Source: Novosphingobium sp. KA1 (GTDB lineage: Bacteria > Pseudomonadota > Alphaproteobacteria > Sphingomonadales > Sphingomonadaceae). Taken from it: a DNA stretch of 64,000 bases. This document shows, in pieces, positions 24,401 to 33,767 of the stretch. Location: positions 310,001 to 374,000 of the forward strand of contig NZ_CP021247.1 in NCBI RefSeq assembly GCF_017309955.1. Direction: 5' to 3'. The position numbers and the translations under genes were made by a program. Within the stretch, counting starts at the first letter, position 1. Each line of letters starts with the position of its first letter. Under the pieces are notes generated by a model. The model saw nothing but the letters and a program-made list of their open reading frames with translations. It had not been told where the DNA came from and did not search any database.

Positions 24401-25003
24401 TTACGCCGGGTAGGTCCAGGCCGTGCCACGAGCGAAGTTCTCGCTGGCGAAGTCCCAGTTGATGAGGTTTTCAAGCACGGCCTTCACATAGGCGGGGCGC
24501 TTGTTCATCTGGTCGATGTAGTAAGCGTGCTCCCACACGTCGATGGTCAGCAGCGGCACCACGTCGGTGGTGATCGGGCAGCCGGCGTCGTGGGTCGAGA
24601 TGACCTTGAGCGTGCCGCCGTCGACGACCAGCCAGGCCCAGCCCGACGCGAAGTGGTTCACGGCTTCGTTCGAGAGCGCTTCGAGCAGCGCGTCGATCGA
24701 ACCGAAGTCCTTGTCGATGGCGGCGGCGAGTTCGGCGCTCGGCGCGGTCTTCGACGGGCTCATCGAGTGCCAGTAGAAACCGTGGTTCCAGATCTGGGCG
24801 GCGTTGTTGAACAGCGGGCCCGAGGCGGTCTTGGTGATTTCCTCGACCGTCTTGTCGGCATTGGCGGTGCCTTCGACGGCGGCGTTCAGCTTGTCGACGT
24901 AAGTCTTGTGGTGGGCGCCGTGGTGGATTTCCAGCGTCTTGGCCGAGATATGCGGTTCGAGCGCATCCTGTGCGTAGGGCAGCGGCATCAGGGAAATGGT
25001 CAT
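24401..25003 (-). CDS. sodB: Superoxide dismutase (Fe type)
   Basis: 200 residues; dismutates superoxide in the cytoplasm. N-terminal ligand region LEIHHGAHHKTYVDKLN, second His in AAQIWNHGFYWHSM, and the C-terminal D-x-W-E-H-A-Y-Y ligand block (IDVWEHAYYIDQMNKRPAYV). FASGWAWLVV and the residues around the ligands fit the iron rather than manganese enzyme. ATG 25003; an in-frame ATG five codons later is an alternative. Followed by a strong terminator, so monocistronic. Confidence 0.95.
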   Translation of the reverse strand: MTISLMPLPYAQDALEPHISAKTLEIHHGAHHKTYVDKLNAAVEGTANADKTVEEITKTASGPLFNNAAQIWNHGFYWHSMSPSKTAPSAELAAAIDKDFGSIDALLEALSNEAVNHFASGWAWLVVDGGTLKVISTHDAGCPITTDVVPLLTIDVWEHAYYIDQMNKRPAYVKAVLENLINWDFASENFARGTAWTYPA

Positions 25004-25225
25004 GGCTGTCTTCCTGTTTCAGGTTATGAATCTGTCGAACACCGGAGCCCTGCCATGGCGCCCGCCGGAAAACCGGCGTGCGGACATCAAACGAGGCCCC
25101 TGCGCGTCACCGCGCGTCGTCGGCGTATGTCTGACCTATTGCCCGACAATTCAAGCATTCATTGGCGGCATTTTGTTTGCACGGCGCTACATATGCTTGC
25201 AGACCGCGCCCTGGGCTCATGCGAA

Positions 25226-25257
25226 GAGGGACGGCAGCACGCAGGCTGCCGTCCCTC
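25226..25257 (-). terminator. Terminator of the GlsB/YeaQ gene
   Basis: GAGGGACGGCAG and CTGCCGTCCCTC form a perfect 12-bp stem with an 8-nt loop, 40 bp after the stop codon of the minus-strand gene at 25298. Confidence 0.7.
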
Positions 25258-25297
25258 TCGGTTCGGGTTCGGGTCGGGCCAAACCGCCGCGATAACG

Positions 25298-25567
25298 TCA
25301 GCGGATGGAACCGCGACGGAACAGGTTGACGATCGCCAGCAGCACCACCGCGCCCAGGAACGAGGCAAACAGCGACATGATGTCGAACGCGCCGCTGGTG
25401 ATAGGCGCACCGCCGATCAGCGGGGTGATCAGTACACCGGCGATCAGGGCACCGACAATGCCAACAACGACATTGAGGAAAATACCCTGCTGCGCATCCG
25501 TACGCATCAGGATCGAAGCCAGCCAGCCGATGACGCCACCGACCACGAGTACAAGCAGAAGAGTCAT
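25298..25567 (-). CDS. GlsB/YeaQ/YmgE-family stress membrane protein
   Basis: 89 residues, almost entirely hydrophobic with three predicted transmembrane helices (LLLVLVVGGVIGWLASILM, IFLNVVVGIVGALIAGVLI, MSLFASFLGAVVLLAIVNLF) and the family's GGVIGWLAS and GIVGALIAG small-residue motifs. Transglycosylase-associated is the usual database label, but the biochemical role is unknown. A consensus EcfG promoter lies 35 bp upstream, so it is a likely direct member of the general stress regulon. Confidence 0.9.
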   Translation of the reverse strand: MTLLLVLVVGGVIGWLASILMRTDAQQGIFLNVVVGIVGALIAGVLITPLIGGAPITSGAFDIMSLFASFLGAVVLLAIVNLFRRGSIR

Positions 25568-25602
25568 TGTTGCATCTCCGAATAGGGTCGTAGTGCATCA
25601 AT

Positions 25603-25627
25603 AACGGACGCAATCCTCGTCGGTTCC
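25603..25627 (-). promoter_or_regulatory. EcfG promoter of the GlsB/YeaQ gene
   Basis: On the minus strand GGAAC, 16-bp spacer, CGTT; the -10 ends 35 bp before the ATG. Exact consensus match at ideal distance. Confidence 0.8.
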
Positions 25628-25707
25628 TTTAAGACGGCAACAATTTGTCGCAACCGCCGGAATGCTTGGCAGCGACACCGTGCGCGCAGCCCAAGGCAAG
25701 GCTCAAC

Positions 25708-26637
25708 TCAAAGCCAGCCCTCGGCCATGTACCATTCCGCCGTTGCCCGCAGGCCATCGGTCGTGGCGATCCGGGGCTGCCAGATTGCGTCCGGCACATG
25801 GGCATGCGCACCGACCACCCAGTCAGGATGGCTAAAATAGGCAGCCCGGTCCGGCGTCATCTTCGCCTTGTCGCCGCGCAGGAAGTGGTCGGCCTTGGCC
25901 ACCGCCATCAAGGCCCCGCGCGACAGGCCCGGCGCCCAGATTCGCTTGCCCACGGCAATGCCGATGGCCCGCGCCATCTCGCCGTGCTCCCAGCCTTCGG
26001 GCTTGCCGTCGTCGGGCTCGAGCGTGCAACCGGTAACGCCCTCGCCGCGCGCCGTCACCAGCGCCACCAGCAGGCGCGCCAGATCCTCGACATGGATCAT
26101 CGAAGCCCTGCCGTGCTTCGGCACCGGCACCACGCCCCAGCGGGCCGCGCGGAACAGCTCGAACATCTCCTTGTCGCGCGGGCCGTAGATGGCCGGCGGC
26201 CGCACGATGGTCCAGTCAAGCGGACTCGCCATGACCAGTTTTTCGGCCCGCGCCTTGGAAGCACCATAGGCCGAGAGCTGCGGCTCCCGCGCGGAAAGCG
26301 AGGAGACGTAGACAAAGCGCGCGATGCCCTTGATCACCGCCGTCTCGATCAGGTTGAGCGTGCCGGTGACATTGCCGATCTCGAACCCGGCCGCATCGGG
26401 CGCGTTGACCACCCCGGCGACATGGACGATCGCCTCGGCCCCGCGCGTCAGTTCGGAAAGCGAACCGGTGTCGCGCAGTTCGCCGCGCACCCAGGTGACG
26501 TGCTCGACGGGCTCCTGTGCGCTGCGGGTAAGCGCACGCACGTGGTAGCCGGCACGCAAGGCCTCATCGAGCGTGGAGCGGCCGAGAAAGCCGGTGGCGC
26601 CGGTCAGCGCGATGACGGGACGATCGTTGGGATTCAT
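25708..26637 (-). CDS. NAD(P)-dependent epimerase/dehydratase-like protein (extended SDR)
   Basis: 309 residues from ATG 26637, which overlaps the proB stop (ATGA). Rossmann motif ALTGATGFLGR, catalytic-type pair in SAYGASKARAEKL, then IVRPPAIYGPRD. It resembles the atypical SDR group (complex I NDUFA9-like/NAD-dependent epimerase) whose substrates are mostly unknown. The C-terminal region (WEHGEMARAIGIAVGKRIW) is the usual cap. Cotranscription with proB has no obvious metabolic meaning. Confidence 0.85.
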   Translation of the reverse strand: MNPNDRPVIALTGATGFLGRSTLDEALRAGYHVRALTRSAQEPVEHVTWVRGELRDTGSLSELTRGAEAIVHVAGVVNAPDAAGFEIGNVTGTLNLIETAVIKGIARFVYVSSLSAREPQLSAYGASKARAEKLVMASPLDWTIVRPPAIYGPRDKEMFELFRAARWGVVPVPKHGRASMIHVEDLARLLVALVTARGEGVTGCTLEPDDGKPEGWEHGEMARAIGIAVGKRIWAPGLSRGALMAVAKADHFLRGDKAKMTPDRAAYFSHPDWVVGAHAHVPDAIWQPRIATTDGLRATAEWYMAEGWL

Positions 26638-27794
26638 GCCTTTTCCGGTCGGGCTTTGAGCACCATCTGGTCGCGGTGGACCACGGATGAGCGCGGGGCG
26701 TAACCGAGCACGGCAGCCTGTTCGCTCGAATGAAGCCCCCTGATCGCCGCGCATTCCCCAGCGGCATATTCGGACAGGCCATGCGCGATGACATGCCCCT
26801 TCGCATCGGTCACGGCCACGGCATCGCCGCGCTCGAACGCGCCCTCGACCCCGGTCACCCCCTTGGCCAGCAGGCTGGAACCGCGCAGCAGCGCCGCCGC
26901 AGCGCCGTCATCGACGTGGATAGTGCCGGTGAGGCGCAAGCGCCCGCCGAGCCATGCCCGCCGCATGCCGCCTCGCGTCCCGGCCTTGCCGCGCGGCAGG
27001 AACAGCGTGCCGACGCCGCCCGCGATGATGCGGTCAATCGGACGTTCCACCTGGCCATTGCCGATGACCATGGCGATGCCCGCCAGTTCGGCGATCTCGG
27101 CAGCCTGAAGCTTGGAGATCATGCCCCCCGAACCCATGCCCGAGTTCGATTCGGCGCTGGCCATGGCGCGCACTTCGGCCGTGACGCCTTCCACCACCGG
27201 GATCATCGCCGCGCCGGGCAGCTTGGGATGGCGGTCGTAAAGTCCATCGATGTCCGAGAGCAGCAGCACCGCGTTCGCCTGCGCGGCCTGCGCGACGCGG
27301 GCGGCAAGGCGGTCGTTGTCGCCGAAGCGGATTTCCTCGGTGGCCACCGAATCGTTCTCGTTAATCACCGGCACCGCGCCTGCATCGAGCAGACGCCCCA
27401 GCGTGGCGGTGACGTTGAGGTAGCGGCGGCGCTCCTCAAGGTCTTCCAGCGTCAGCAGCATCTGCGCGGCGGTAAGGCCATGCGTGCCCAGCAGTTCCGC
27501 CCAGAGACCCGAAAGCGCGATCTGCCCCACTGCCGCACTCGCCTGCGCATCGGCGAGCGAGCCGCGACCACCTTTCTCCAGCCCCAGCGTCGCCGCCCCC
27601 AGCGCGATGGCGCCCGAGGAGACCACAATCACCTGCTGCCCGCGCAGGCGCGCCGCGGCGATCTCGGCAACCAGCGCGGTCAGCCAGGCACGACGCACGC
27701 CCTGAGGGCCGACAAGCAGCGCGGAGCCGACCTTGACGACAAGGCGCGGACACGAGGCGGGATCGGAAAGGTCGTTGAGACGGGCGATGGGCAT
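26634..27794 (-). CDS. proB: Glutamate 5-kinase
   Basis: 386 residues; first step of proline synthesis (glutamate to glutamyl 5-phosphate). Amino-acid-kinase domain with LVVKVGSALLV, IVVSSGAIALG, PVINENDSV and RFGDNDRLAA, then GMGSGGMISKLQAAEIA. The C-terminal PUA domain spans about 285-375. It is separated from proC (32130) by about 4.3 kb in this window. Start ATG 27794 directly precedes MPIARLNDLSDPASCPRLVVKVG. Confidence 0.95.
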   Translation of the reverse strand: MPIARLNDLSDPASCPRLVVKVGSALLVGPQGVRRAWLTALVAEIAAARLRGQQVIVVSSGAIALGAATLGLEKGGRGSLADAQASAAVGQIALSGLWAELLGTHGLTAAQMLLTLEDLEERRRYLNVTATLGRLLDAGAVPVINENDSVATEEIRFGDNDRLAARVAQAAQANAVLLLSDIDGLYDRHPKLPGAAMIPVVEGVTAEVRAMASAESNSGMGSGGMISKLQAAEIAELAGIAMVIGNGQVERPIDRIIAGGVGTLFLPRGKAGTRGGMRRAWLGGRLRLTGTIHVDDGAAAALLRGSSLLAKGVTGVEGAFERGDAVAVTDAKGHVIAHGLSEYAAGECAAIRGLHSSEQAAVLGYAPRSSVVHRDQMVLKARPEKA

Positions 27795-27935
27795 TTGCTG
27801 GAAGCCTCTAGGTGAAATGACCCGTGCTGGAAAGCGCCCGTTTGTGAAAGAATCGACACCTTGTCCCGCCTCGGCAACACGCGGGTGCCCGGATGTGCCC
27901 CGCTTCGGCCAGTTTGCCGGCCGGCCCTGCCCCTT

Positions 27936-28916
27936 TCAGCCGATTGCCGCGCGCCGGGCTTGCCGTGCGCGCAGCATCTCGTGCCCGCTGACCAGCAGGA
28001 TACCGGCGATCACCATCGCCGCGCCGACGATGAAGGCCGGCTCCAACCGCTCGCCCAGCAGCGCCACGCCAAAGGCAACCCCGAACAACGGCGTCATGAA
28101 CGACAGCACGCCAAGCCGCGAGGCCAGATAGATCCGCAGCATCCCGAACCAGACCAACAGGCTGACCAGCGAGACGCCTACAGTCTGGAAAGCAAGGCTC
28201 ACCCCCAGCAGCGGCGTCAGGGCGACGTGGGTCTGGTCCGTCGCCAGTGCCAGCACGCCAAGCAGCACAAAGGCACCGAGCAGCTGGTAAAGCGTCGTCA
28301 CCGTGCTGGGCGCATGAGAAAGCTTCGAGAAACGCAGCGTCAGTGTCGTTGCGCCCCAGGATGCCCCGGCGCCGATGCCCATGAGATCGCCGATCCAGGC
28401 GGAATCGCGCGCGCCCCCGCCGGTCGCCCCGAAACCGGCCCCGCCGAGAAACGATACCGCCACGCCTGCAAAGGCGAGGGCAATGCCCAGCCATTGCAGC
28501 GGGCTCAACCGCTCTTCCGGCAGCCCGACATGGAGGCCAAGCGCGGTGAAGATCGGGGCTGTATACAGAAAGATGCCCATGTGCGAGGCACTGGTGAAGC
28601 GCAGCCCCTCCCCCATGAACAGGTATTCGAGCGCAAACAGTACACCGATCGCAAGGCCGGGCTTCCAGGCGCCGCCGCGCAGGGCATGGCCCTCACCCCG
28701 GAGGAATACGAGAGCGGCGATCGCCACTGCCGCCAGCCCCGAACGCAGCGATATCTGCAAAACCGGCGCCATGTCCGGCGCAGCGGCCTTAAGCGCCGTC
28801 TGCTGCATGCCCCAGATCGCGCAGAGGCCGACCATCAGCAAGGCCGCGCGCCCGTCCACAGGCAAGCGCTGGTTCGGGTTCGGGCTTGTGTTCGGGCTCG
28901 TGTTCGCTTCCGTCAT
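27936..28916 (-). CDS. EamA/DMT-family transporter
   Basis: 326 residues from ATG 28916, with a TTG five codons upstream as an alternative. About ten transmembrane helices in two EamA repeats (first repeat about 20-150, second about 170-310; LMVGLCAIWGMQQTALKAAAP and LMGIGAGASWGATTLTLRFSK start the repeats). Family members export metabolites or amino acids; the substrate is unknown. The N-terminal leader is low-complexity (NTSPNTSPNPNQ) because of a TTCGGG-like repeat. Lies between obgE and proB on the same strand. Confidence 0.85.
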   Translation of the reverse strand: MTEANTSPNTSPNPNQRLPVDGRAALLMVGLCAIWGMQQTALKAAAPDMAPVLQISLRSGLAAVAIAALVFLRGEGHALRGGAWKPGLAIGVLFALEYLFMGEGLRFTSASHMGIFLYTAPIFTALGLHVGLPEERLSPLQWLGIALAFAGVAVSFLGGAGFGATGGGARDSAWIGDLMGIGAGASWGATTLTLRFSKLSHAPSTVTTLYQLLGAFVLLGVLALATDQTHVALTPLLGVSLAFQTVGVSLVSLLVWFGMLRIYLASRLGVLSFMTPLFGVAFGVALLGERLEPAFIVGAAMVIAGILLVSGHEMLRARQARRAAIG

Positions 28917-28941
28917 GACCGGCGCCGGCAAGAGCGCACGA

Positions 28942-29997
28942 TCAGATCGGCGACCAGGGCTTTTCGTCGGCCTCTTCCTGCTCGCCCTCGGGACGCTCGG
29001 TCACCGTGGCGGCGGGAAGATAGTCGATCACCGCGTCGAGCAGCTTGGACATGCCCTTGCCGGTCGCGCCCGAGATCGGGAAGACTTCGTGGGCCCCCGC
29101 CTTGAGCAGTTCCCTGGCATATTCGCCGGCAAGCTCGTCGTCGACGAGGTCGATCTTGTTGAGCGCAACGAGACGCGGCTTGCCATCGAGATCGCCGCCG
29201 TAGGCCTCAAGCTCTTCCTCGACGATATGCATCGCCTCGACCGGATCGTCGTTGGAAATGTCGATCAGGTGGACCAGCACGCGGCAGCGCTCGATATGGC
29301 CGAGGAAACGGTCGCCAATGCCCGCGCCATCGGCAGCACCGGCGATCAGGCCGGGGATGTCGGCCAGCACGAACTCGCGGTTCTTGTGGGTTACGACGCC
29401 GAGCTGCGGACGCAGCGTGGTGAAGGCATAGTTGCCGACTTTCGCCTTGGCGTTCGACAACTTGTTGATGAAGGTGGACTTGCCCGCATTGGGCATGCCG
29501 ACGAGACCGACGTCGGCAAGCAGCTTCAGGCGCAGCCAGACCCACATTTCCTGTGCCGGGATACCGGGCTGGTGCTGGCGCGGCGCGCGGTTGGTGCTGG
29601 TCTTGTAGCTGGCATTGCCGCGCCCGCCCATGCCGCCTTCGAGCAGCGTCACGCGCTGACCGGCCTCCGTAAGGTCGGCCAGGACCGTTTCGCGGTCCTC
29701 GTCGTCGATGATCTGGGTGCCGACGGGAACCTTGATGACCAGGTCCTTGCCCTGCGCACCATTGCGGTTCTTGCCCATGCCGTGGCCGCCGCGCGGCGCC
29801 TTGAAGTGCTGGGTATAACGAAAGTCGATCAGCGTGTTGAGCCCGGCCACGGCCTCGAACACGATGTCGGCGCCCTTGCCGCCGTTGCCGCCGTCGGGGC
29901 CGCCGTATTCCACGTACTTCTCGCGACGGAACGAGACCGCGCCAGGGCCACCGGCGCCGGAACGGATGTAGATTTTCGCCTGGTCAAGAAAATGCAT
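28942..29997 (-). CDS. obgE: Obg/CgtA GTPase
   Basis: 351 residues. The Gly-rich Obg fold at the N-terminus ([41 protein letters not shown]) is followed by a G domain with [19 protein letters not shown] and NKIDLVDD. The C-terminal OCT extension is short, as is common in this group. Involved in 50S ribosome assembly and stringent control. It commonly sits near proB in alphaproteobacteria, as here. Confidence 0.95.
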   Translation of the reverse strand: MHFLDQAKIYIRSGAGGPGAVSFRREKYVEYGGPDGGNGGKGADIVFEAVAGLNTLIDFRYTQHFKAPRGGHGMGKNRNGAQGKDLVIKVPVGTQIIDDEDRETVLADLTEAGQRVTLLEGGMGGRGNASYKTSTNRAPRQHQPGIPAQEMWVWLRLKLLADVGLVGMPNAGKSTFINKLSNAKAKVGNYAFTTLRPQLGVVTHKNREFVLADIPGLIAGAADGAGIGDRFLGHIERCRVLVHLIDISNDDPVEAMHIVEEELEAYGGDLDGKPRLVALNKIDLVDDELAGEYARELLKAGAHEVFPISGATGKGMSKLLDAVIDYLPAATVTERPEGEQEEADEKPWSPI

Positions 29998-30154
29998 GGG
30001 TACGGTCCAGCGGGTTCAAAGACGGCCACAAGCGGAAACGCACCTTAGGCACGCACCCGTGGGCAGATAAACAAAAAACCCGACCTTGTCGCGCATCCAC
30101 GCCTCGGGTCGGGGTAGAACCGGTTCATCCGGCTCAGGTCAGTCATGTAAGGAT

Positions 30155-30230
<76 letters not shown>

Positions 30231-30328
30231 GTTCCAGTCCTTCACCGACGCGGCGCACCGTATCGGGAGCGCTCCCTTAGCGGGAAGCACGCAGGGTTGG
30301 AAGAGCAAAACCGCAAGGCCTCCGAAAA

Positions 30329-30374
30329 AACGAAAAGGCCCGCCCCCTGCCATGAGGGAGCGGGCCTTTTCGTT
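30329..30374 (-). terminator. Rho-independent terminator of the lipoprotein gene
   Basis: 14-bp perfect arms AACGAAAAGGCCCG (30329-30342) and CGGGCCTTTTCGTT (30361-30374); on the minus strand it ends in a T-rich run. It lies 14 bp after the stop of the gene at 30389. Confidence 0.85.
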
Positions 30375-30388
30375 TCAACGCCTTGATG

Positions 30389-31138
30389 CTATTGTGCCGA
30401 AGCCTGCTGCGGCGCCTTGACCGTCGAGCCGACCGCCACGGGCGTGCTTCCCGATGCGGCACCTGCCTGGCCAGCGCCATAACGCGCTTCCCACGCGGCA
30501 AGATCAGCGCGGTATTGCTCGTAGCTGTTGAAGAACTCCATGTAGGGAGCCTCCGCCTTGGCGAGGTCGGCCACGGCAATGCTGTCCAGCTGGTTGGCCG
30601 GCTGCGCTTCCAGTTCGGCGGACAGGGCGATCATCGCGTTGCACAGCGAAGGCACCACCGGCGGCAGTGCGAAGAAGTTGTAGACCTGGGTCTGATAGGT
30701 CTCGCGCGCCTTGATACCGCTCCTGCCGGCGCCGTAACGCTTGGCGAATTCCTTATCGACCGCCTTGTTGGTAGCCGCCAGCGCCTTGGCATGGCGCACC
30801 AGGAAGACCTTGTAGCCTGCCAGGATCGGCCCGTGATCGGGGCCCATGCAATTCAGCGCGGCGACGTTGTAGGCCGAACGCAGATTCCACAGCGCCTGCG
30901 CCTGCGAAATGCCCGAATTGACCGTCACGCGCGCGCCGTTTGCCGCAAGAACGGGGATCATCATGTTGGCCTGCGCGCCCATCGGCGGCATCGGCCGCGG
31001 CGGGATCACGATGGCCGCCGGCGGCGGCGGCGGCGCAACCGCAACCTTTTGCGGGCCGCAGCCCGAAAGTCCCATGACGAGCGAACCTGCCGCCAGCGAA
31101 AGGCCCAGCATGAGGCCCCGTTTGTTCAGGTTAACCAC
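30389..31138 (-). CDS. Conserved hypothetical lipoprotein
   Basis: 249 residues from GTG 31138 behind TTGGAG; an upstream ATG at 31192 lacks a site. Signal peptide RGLMLGLSLAAGSLVMG with lipobox LSGC, then a Pro-rich linker (VAPPPPPAAIVIPPRPMPP) and a mostly helical domain with no motif I recognise (SAYNVAALNC...RHAKALAATNKAVDKEFAKRYG). The two cysteines in the mature part (ALNC, PSLC) could pair. The Pro linker suggests it spans peptidoglycan or tethers a periplasmic domain. Function unknown. Confidence 0.75.
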   Translation of the reverse strand: MVNLNKRGLMLGLSLAAGSLVMGLSGCGPQKVAVAPPPPPAAIVIPPRPMPPMGAQANMMIPVLAANGARVTVNSGISQAQALWNLRSAYNVAALNCMGPDHGPILAGYKVFLVRHAKALAATNKAVDKEFAKRYGAGRSGIKARETYQTQVYNFFALPPVVPSLCNAMIALSAELEAQPANQLDSIAVADLAKAEAPYMEFFNSYEQYRADLAAWEARYGAGQAGAASGSTPVAVGSTVKAPQQASAQ

Positions 31139-31197
31139 CCCGATAAACTCCAATTTGCCTATGAACGTATACTTACCGCGACAAACGCCCAAAGAAA

Positions 31198-31227
31198 ATG
31201 CCCGGTGCGACGAATCGCACCGGGCAT
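31198..31227 (-). terminator. Terminator of the BI-1/YccA gene
   Basis: ATGCCCGGTGCGA and TCGCACCGGGCAT form a perfect 13-bp stem with a 4-nt loop, followed by TTTTC on the minus strand. Confidence 0.8.
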
Positions 31228-31256
31228 TGCAACAGCCAACCGTGGAAAACGGTGGA

Positions 31257-31997
31257 TTACCTGCGATCGCCGAGGAAGCTCAGCAGGAACTGGAACATGT
31301 TGATGAAGTCCAGGTAGAGGCTGAGCGCACCCATGACCACGGCCTTGCCGATGAACTCGGTGCCGCGCAGGTGGTAATACTGGTTCTTGAGCATCTGCGT
31401 GTCATAGGCGGTCAGACCCGCGAAGATCAGCACGCCGAGGATCGAGATACCCGTCTGCAGCGCCGAGGACTGCACGAACAGGTTGACCAGCATCGCGACC
31501 AGGATGCCGAACAGGCCCATGATCATGAAGGTACCGAAACCCGACAGGTCCTTCTTGGTGGTGTAGCCCACCAGGCTCAGGCCCGCGAAAGCAGCCGCCG
31601 TCGCGAAGAAGGTGGTCGCGATCGAAGCCCCGGTGAAGACCAGGAAGATCGAGGCCATCGACAGGCCCATGACCACGCAGAAACCCCAGTAGAGCATCTG
31701 CAGCGTCGAGGTCTGCATGCGCTGGAAACCGAAGTTCATCGCCAGCAGGAACCCGAGCGGCGCGAACATCAGGACAAAGCGCAGGGGGCTGGTCAGCACC
31801 TGCACGGCCATGCCGGAATTGGCAAAGAGCAGCGCCACAACGCCCGAAAGCAGGACGCCGGAAGCCATGTAGTTGTAGATCGACAGCATGTAGCGACGCA
31901 GGCCCGCATCATATGCGACCTTGCCGCCGGTCCTGCCGTCAAGGCTCGGAGACGCTCCGAAGCCCGAACGGGGCTGGGGGTCGTTCCAATTCGCCAT
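31257..31997 (-). CDS. Bax inhibitor-1/YccA-family membrane protein
   Basis: 246 residues with seven transmembrane helices after a 30-residue cytoplasmic leader. TYDTQMLKNQYY (with the acidic residue in the last part of the protein) and LYLDFINMFQFLL at the C-terminus are characteristic of the BI-1/TMBIM fold, a pH-sensitive calcium-leak family; bacterial members associate with FtsH. Single gene with its own terminator. Confidence 0.92.
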   Translation of the reverse strand: MANWNDPQPRSGFGASPSLDGRTGGKVAYDAGLRRYMLSIYNYMASGVLLSGVVALLFANSGMAVQVLTSPLRFVLMFAPLGFLLAMNFGFQRMQTSTLQMLYWGFCVVMGLSMASIFLVFTGASIATTFFATAAAFAGLSLVGYTTKKDLSGFGTFMIMGLFGILVAMLVNLFVQSSALQTGISILGVLIFAGLTAYDTQMLKNQYYHLRGTEFIGKAVVMGALSLYLDFINMFQFLLSFLGDRR

Positions 31998-32129
31998 GTC
32001 ACACTCCCTTAGACGGGTTTATCCGCCAAATGCGGAAACCCGGACCACCCGAATATCGCCCCGGCCCCCTCGCTTTTCAAGGAAAACCGGACGCAGCACT
32101 TTGTGTCAAAATGTAAACGCGGCAGAAAC

Positions 32130-32939
32130 TCAGCCGCGACGGGCCTCGGCCGCCATCTCCGCATTGCGGTCGCTCGAAGCCTGCATGGTGTCGGCAATCA
32201 GCCGGGCCAGGGCGCCATCGGCGTCAAGCACGTTCATGCCCGCGCGGGTCGAACCGCCCGGGCTCGCAACCTTGTCGGCCAATTCGCCCGGCGAGAACGG
32301 CGAGGCCGCCGCCAGTTGGGCTGCCCCCTCCACCATCGCCACGGCCAGACGCTGCGCCTGCCCGGCCTCGATCCCCAGCGCTACGCCGCCCGCCGCCAGC
32401 GCGTCGATGAAGCGATAGACAAAGGCCGGGCCGCAGCCGGTCAGGGCGGTCACCGCGTCGAACTGACCTTCATGATCTAGCCACTCGGGCCCGCCGAGCG
32501 GCGCCATCAGCGCCGTCACTTCGGCGCGGCCGATCTCGTCCAGCCCGCGCGAATCGAGCGCGACCGGCGACTTTCCGATCGCGACGGCAAGGTTGGGCAT
32601 GATGCGAAGGATTGCACCAGCATCCGGGAAACGCGCGGAGAGACTATCGAACTCGACCCCGGCGAGAATGGAGAAGAGCACCGTCTGCCTTCCCACCAGC
32701 GGCGCGATGGCCGGGGCGGCATCATCAAGCCCCTGCGGCTTGATGCCCAGCATCACCGCGTCGAACGCCCCTTCGGCCGGCAGTTCGCGCAGCAGGGTCA
32801 CGCCTGCGGGAACGGATTCGCGGCGCGGATCGACGACCGTGAAACGCGAGGCGGGAATCCCCCCCTTCAGCCACCCCTCAAGCATGGCTCCCGCCATGTT
32901 GCCGCAACCGACAAGCAGGATGGTCTGAAAGCGTTCCAT
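32130..32939 (-). CDS. proC: Pyrroline-5-carboxylate reductase
   Basis: 269 residues from ATG 32939 (AGGGGA ribosome site); last step of proline synthesis. NADPH motif ILLVGCGNMAGAMLEGWL, LGIKPQ, MPNLAVAIGKSPVAL, and the C-terminal signature ALTGCGPAFVYRFIDAL...SPGGSTRAGMNVL. It is the downstream partner of a YbjN-domain gene on the same strand, with a gap of 128 bp. Confidence 0.95.
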   Translation of the reverse strand: MERFQTILLVGCGNMAGAMLEGWLKGGIPASRFTVVDPRRESVPAGVTLLRELPAEGAFDAVMLGIKPQGLDDAAPAIAPLVGRQTVLFSILAGVEFDSLSARFPDAGAILRIMPNLAVAIGKSPVALDSRGLDEIGRAEVTALMAPLGGPEWLDHEGQFDAVTALTGCGPAFVYRFIDALAAGGVALGIEAGQAQRLAVAMVEGAAQLAAASPFSPGELADKVASPGGSTRAGMNVLDADGALARLIADTMQASSDRNAEMAAEARRG

Positions 32940-33067
32940 GCAAATTCCCCTGACAAAGTTCTGCCGCAACCGGCGATCACGCCGGTTCGCTTAAGCCAGT
33001 GTCCGGAACCTGCCAAGGGCCTGGGCAAGTGCGTGCCCGGTATCGCCCTGCCCGCTCCAGAACAGCG

Positions 33068-33586
33068 TCAGGCTTCGCCCGCCGCGTCGATGAGGGCGGC
33101 CGCGAGTGCCTCGGCCGGGGTCTTGTCCCCCCAGAGGATGAACTGGAATACCGGATAGAACCGGTCACATTCCTCGATCGCCGCTTCCACCACGGTCTGC
33201 GCCTGATCGATGCCGAGCAACCCGTCTTCGCCCAGCATCAGGCCATGGCGATAGAGCACCACGCCGCCATTCGACCAGACGTCGAAATGACCGACCCAGA
33301 GCTGCTCGTTGACCAGCGCCAGCGCTTCGTAGACGGCGGCGCGCTTGTTATCCGGAACCCGGATGTCGGGAAGGCACAGCAGTTGCAGGACATGGTCCTC
33401 CGGACGCCAGATCGCCTGGAACTGGTAGGTTGCCCAGGCGCCCTTTACTTCCGCGGAAATCTCGTCTTCGCTGGCAAGCTCGAAAGGCCAGTCGCGAGCC
33501 TCGAAGAGCGCGGCCAGCATCTCCACCGGAGCGCTGTCCTCGTCATGGCCGATATCGTCCTGAACCGTCCTCATGATTTCCGACAT
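33068..33586 (-). CDS. YbjN-domain protein
   Basis: 172 residues from ATG 33586 (GGAGGG site); the longer frame upstream is Arg-rich shadow. The YbjN/T3SS-chaperone-like fold is recognisable from APVEMLAALFEARDWPFE, the central strands ATYQFQAIWRPEDHVLQLLCLPDIRVPD, and VGHFDVWSNGGVVLYRHGLML. The role is unclear; family members act as general chaperone-like sensors. It lies upstream of proC in the same direction and may be cotranscribed. Confidence 0.85.
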   Translation of the reverse strand: MSEIMRTVQDDIGHDEDSAPVEMLAALFEARDWPFELASEDEISAEVKGAWATYQFQAIWRPEDHVLQLLCLPDIRVPDNKRAAVYEALALVNEQLWVGHFDVWSNGGVVLYRHGLMLGEDGLLGIDQAQTVVEAAIEECDRFYPVFQFILWGDKTPAEALAAALIDAAGEA

Positions 33587-33721
33587 TCGCCCTCCGCGTC
33601 GCTTGACCGCATGGATGCTTCGCCTTGCCCCTGCTGCACAATGCGGCGCGCGCGATCGCCTGCGCAAAACTGCACTAGGCTGTTAACAGCGTGTGGATAA
33701 GAGTCCGGTCCGGAAACCAAC

Positions 33722-33764
33722 CGGCGGGCGGCCCCTCCTCTTTCCAGGAAAGACCCGCCCGCCG
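33722..33764 (-). terminator. Terminator of the SPOR-domain gene
   Basis: CGGCGGGCGG and CCGCCCGCCG arms with an inner CTTTCC/GGAAAG hairpin, just after the stop codon at 33768. Confidence 0.65.
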
Positions 33765-33767
33765 CAA

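Noticed and set aside
28866..28905. TTCGGG-like tandem repeat near the DMT transporter start
   Set aside because: Encodes the low-complexity leader NTSPNTSPNPNQ; short and imperfect, no sign of a separate function.
33692..33700. Isolated TGTGGATAA DnaA-type box
   Set aside because: A single box without a cluster or AT-rich region; chance occurrence or minor titration site.
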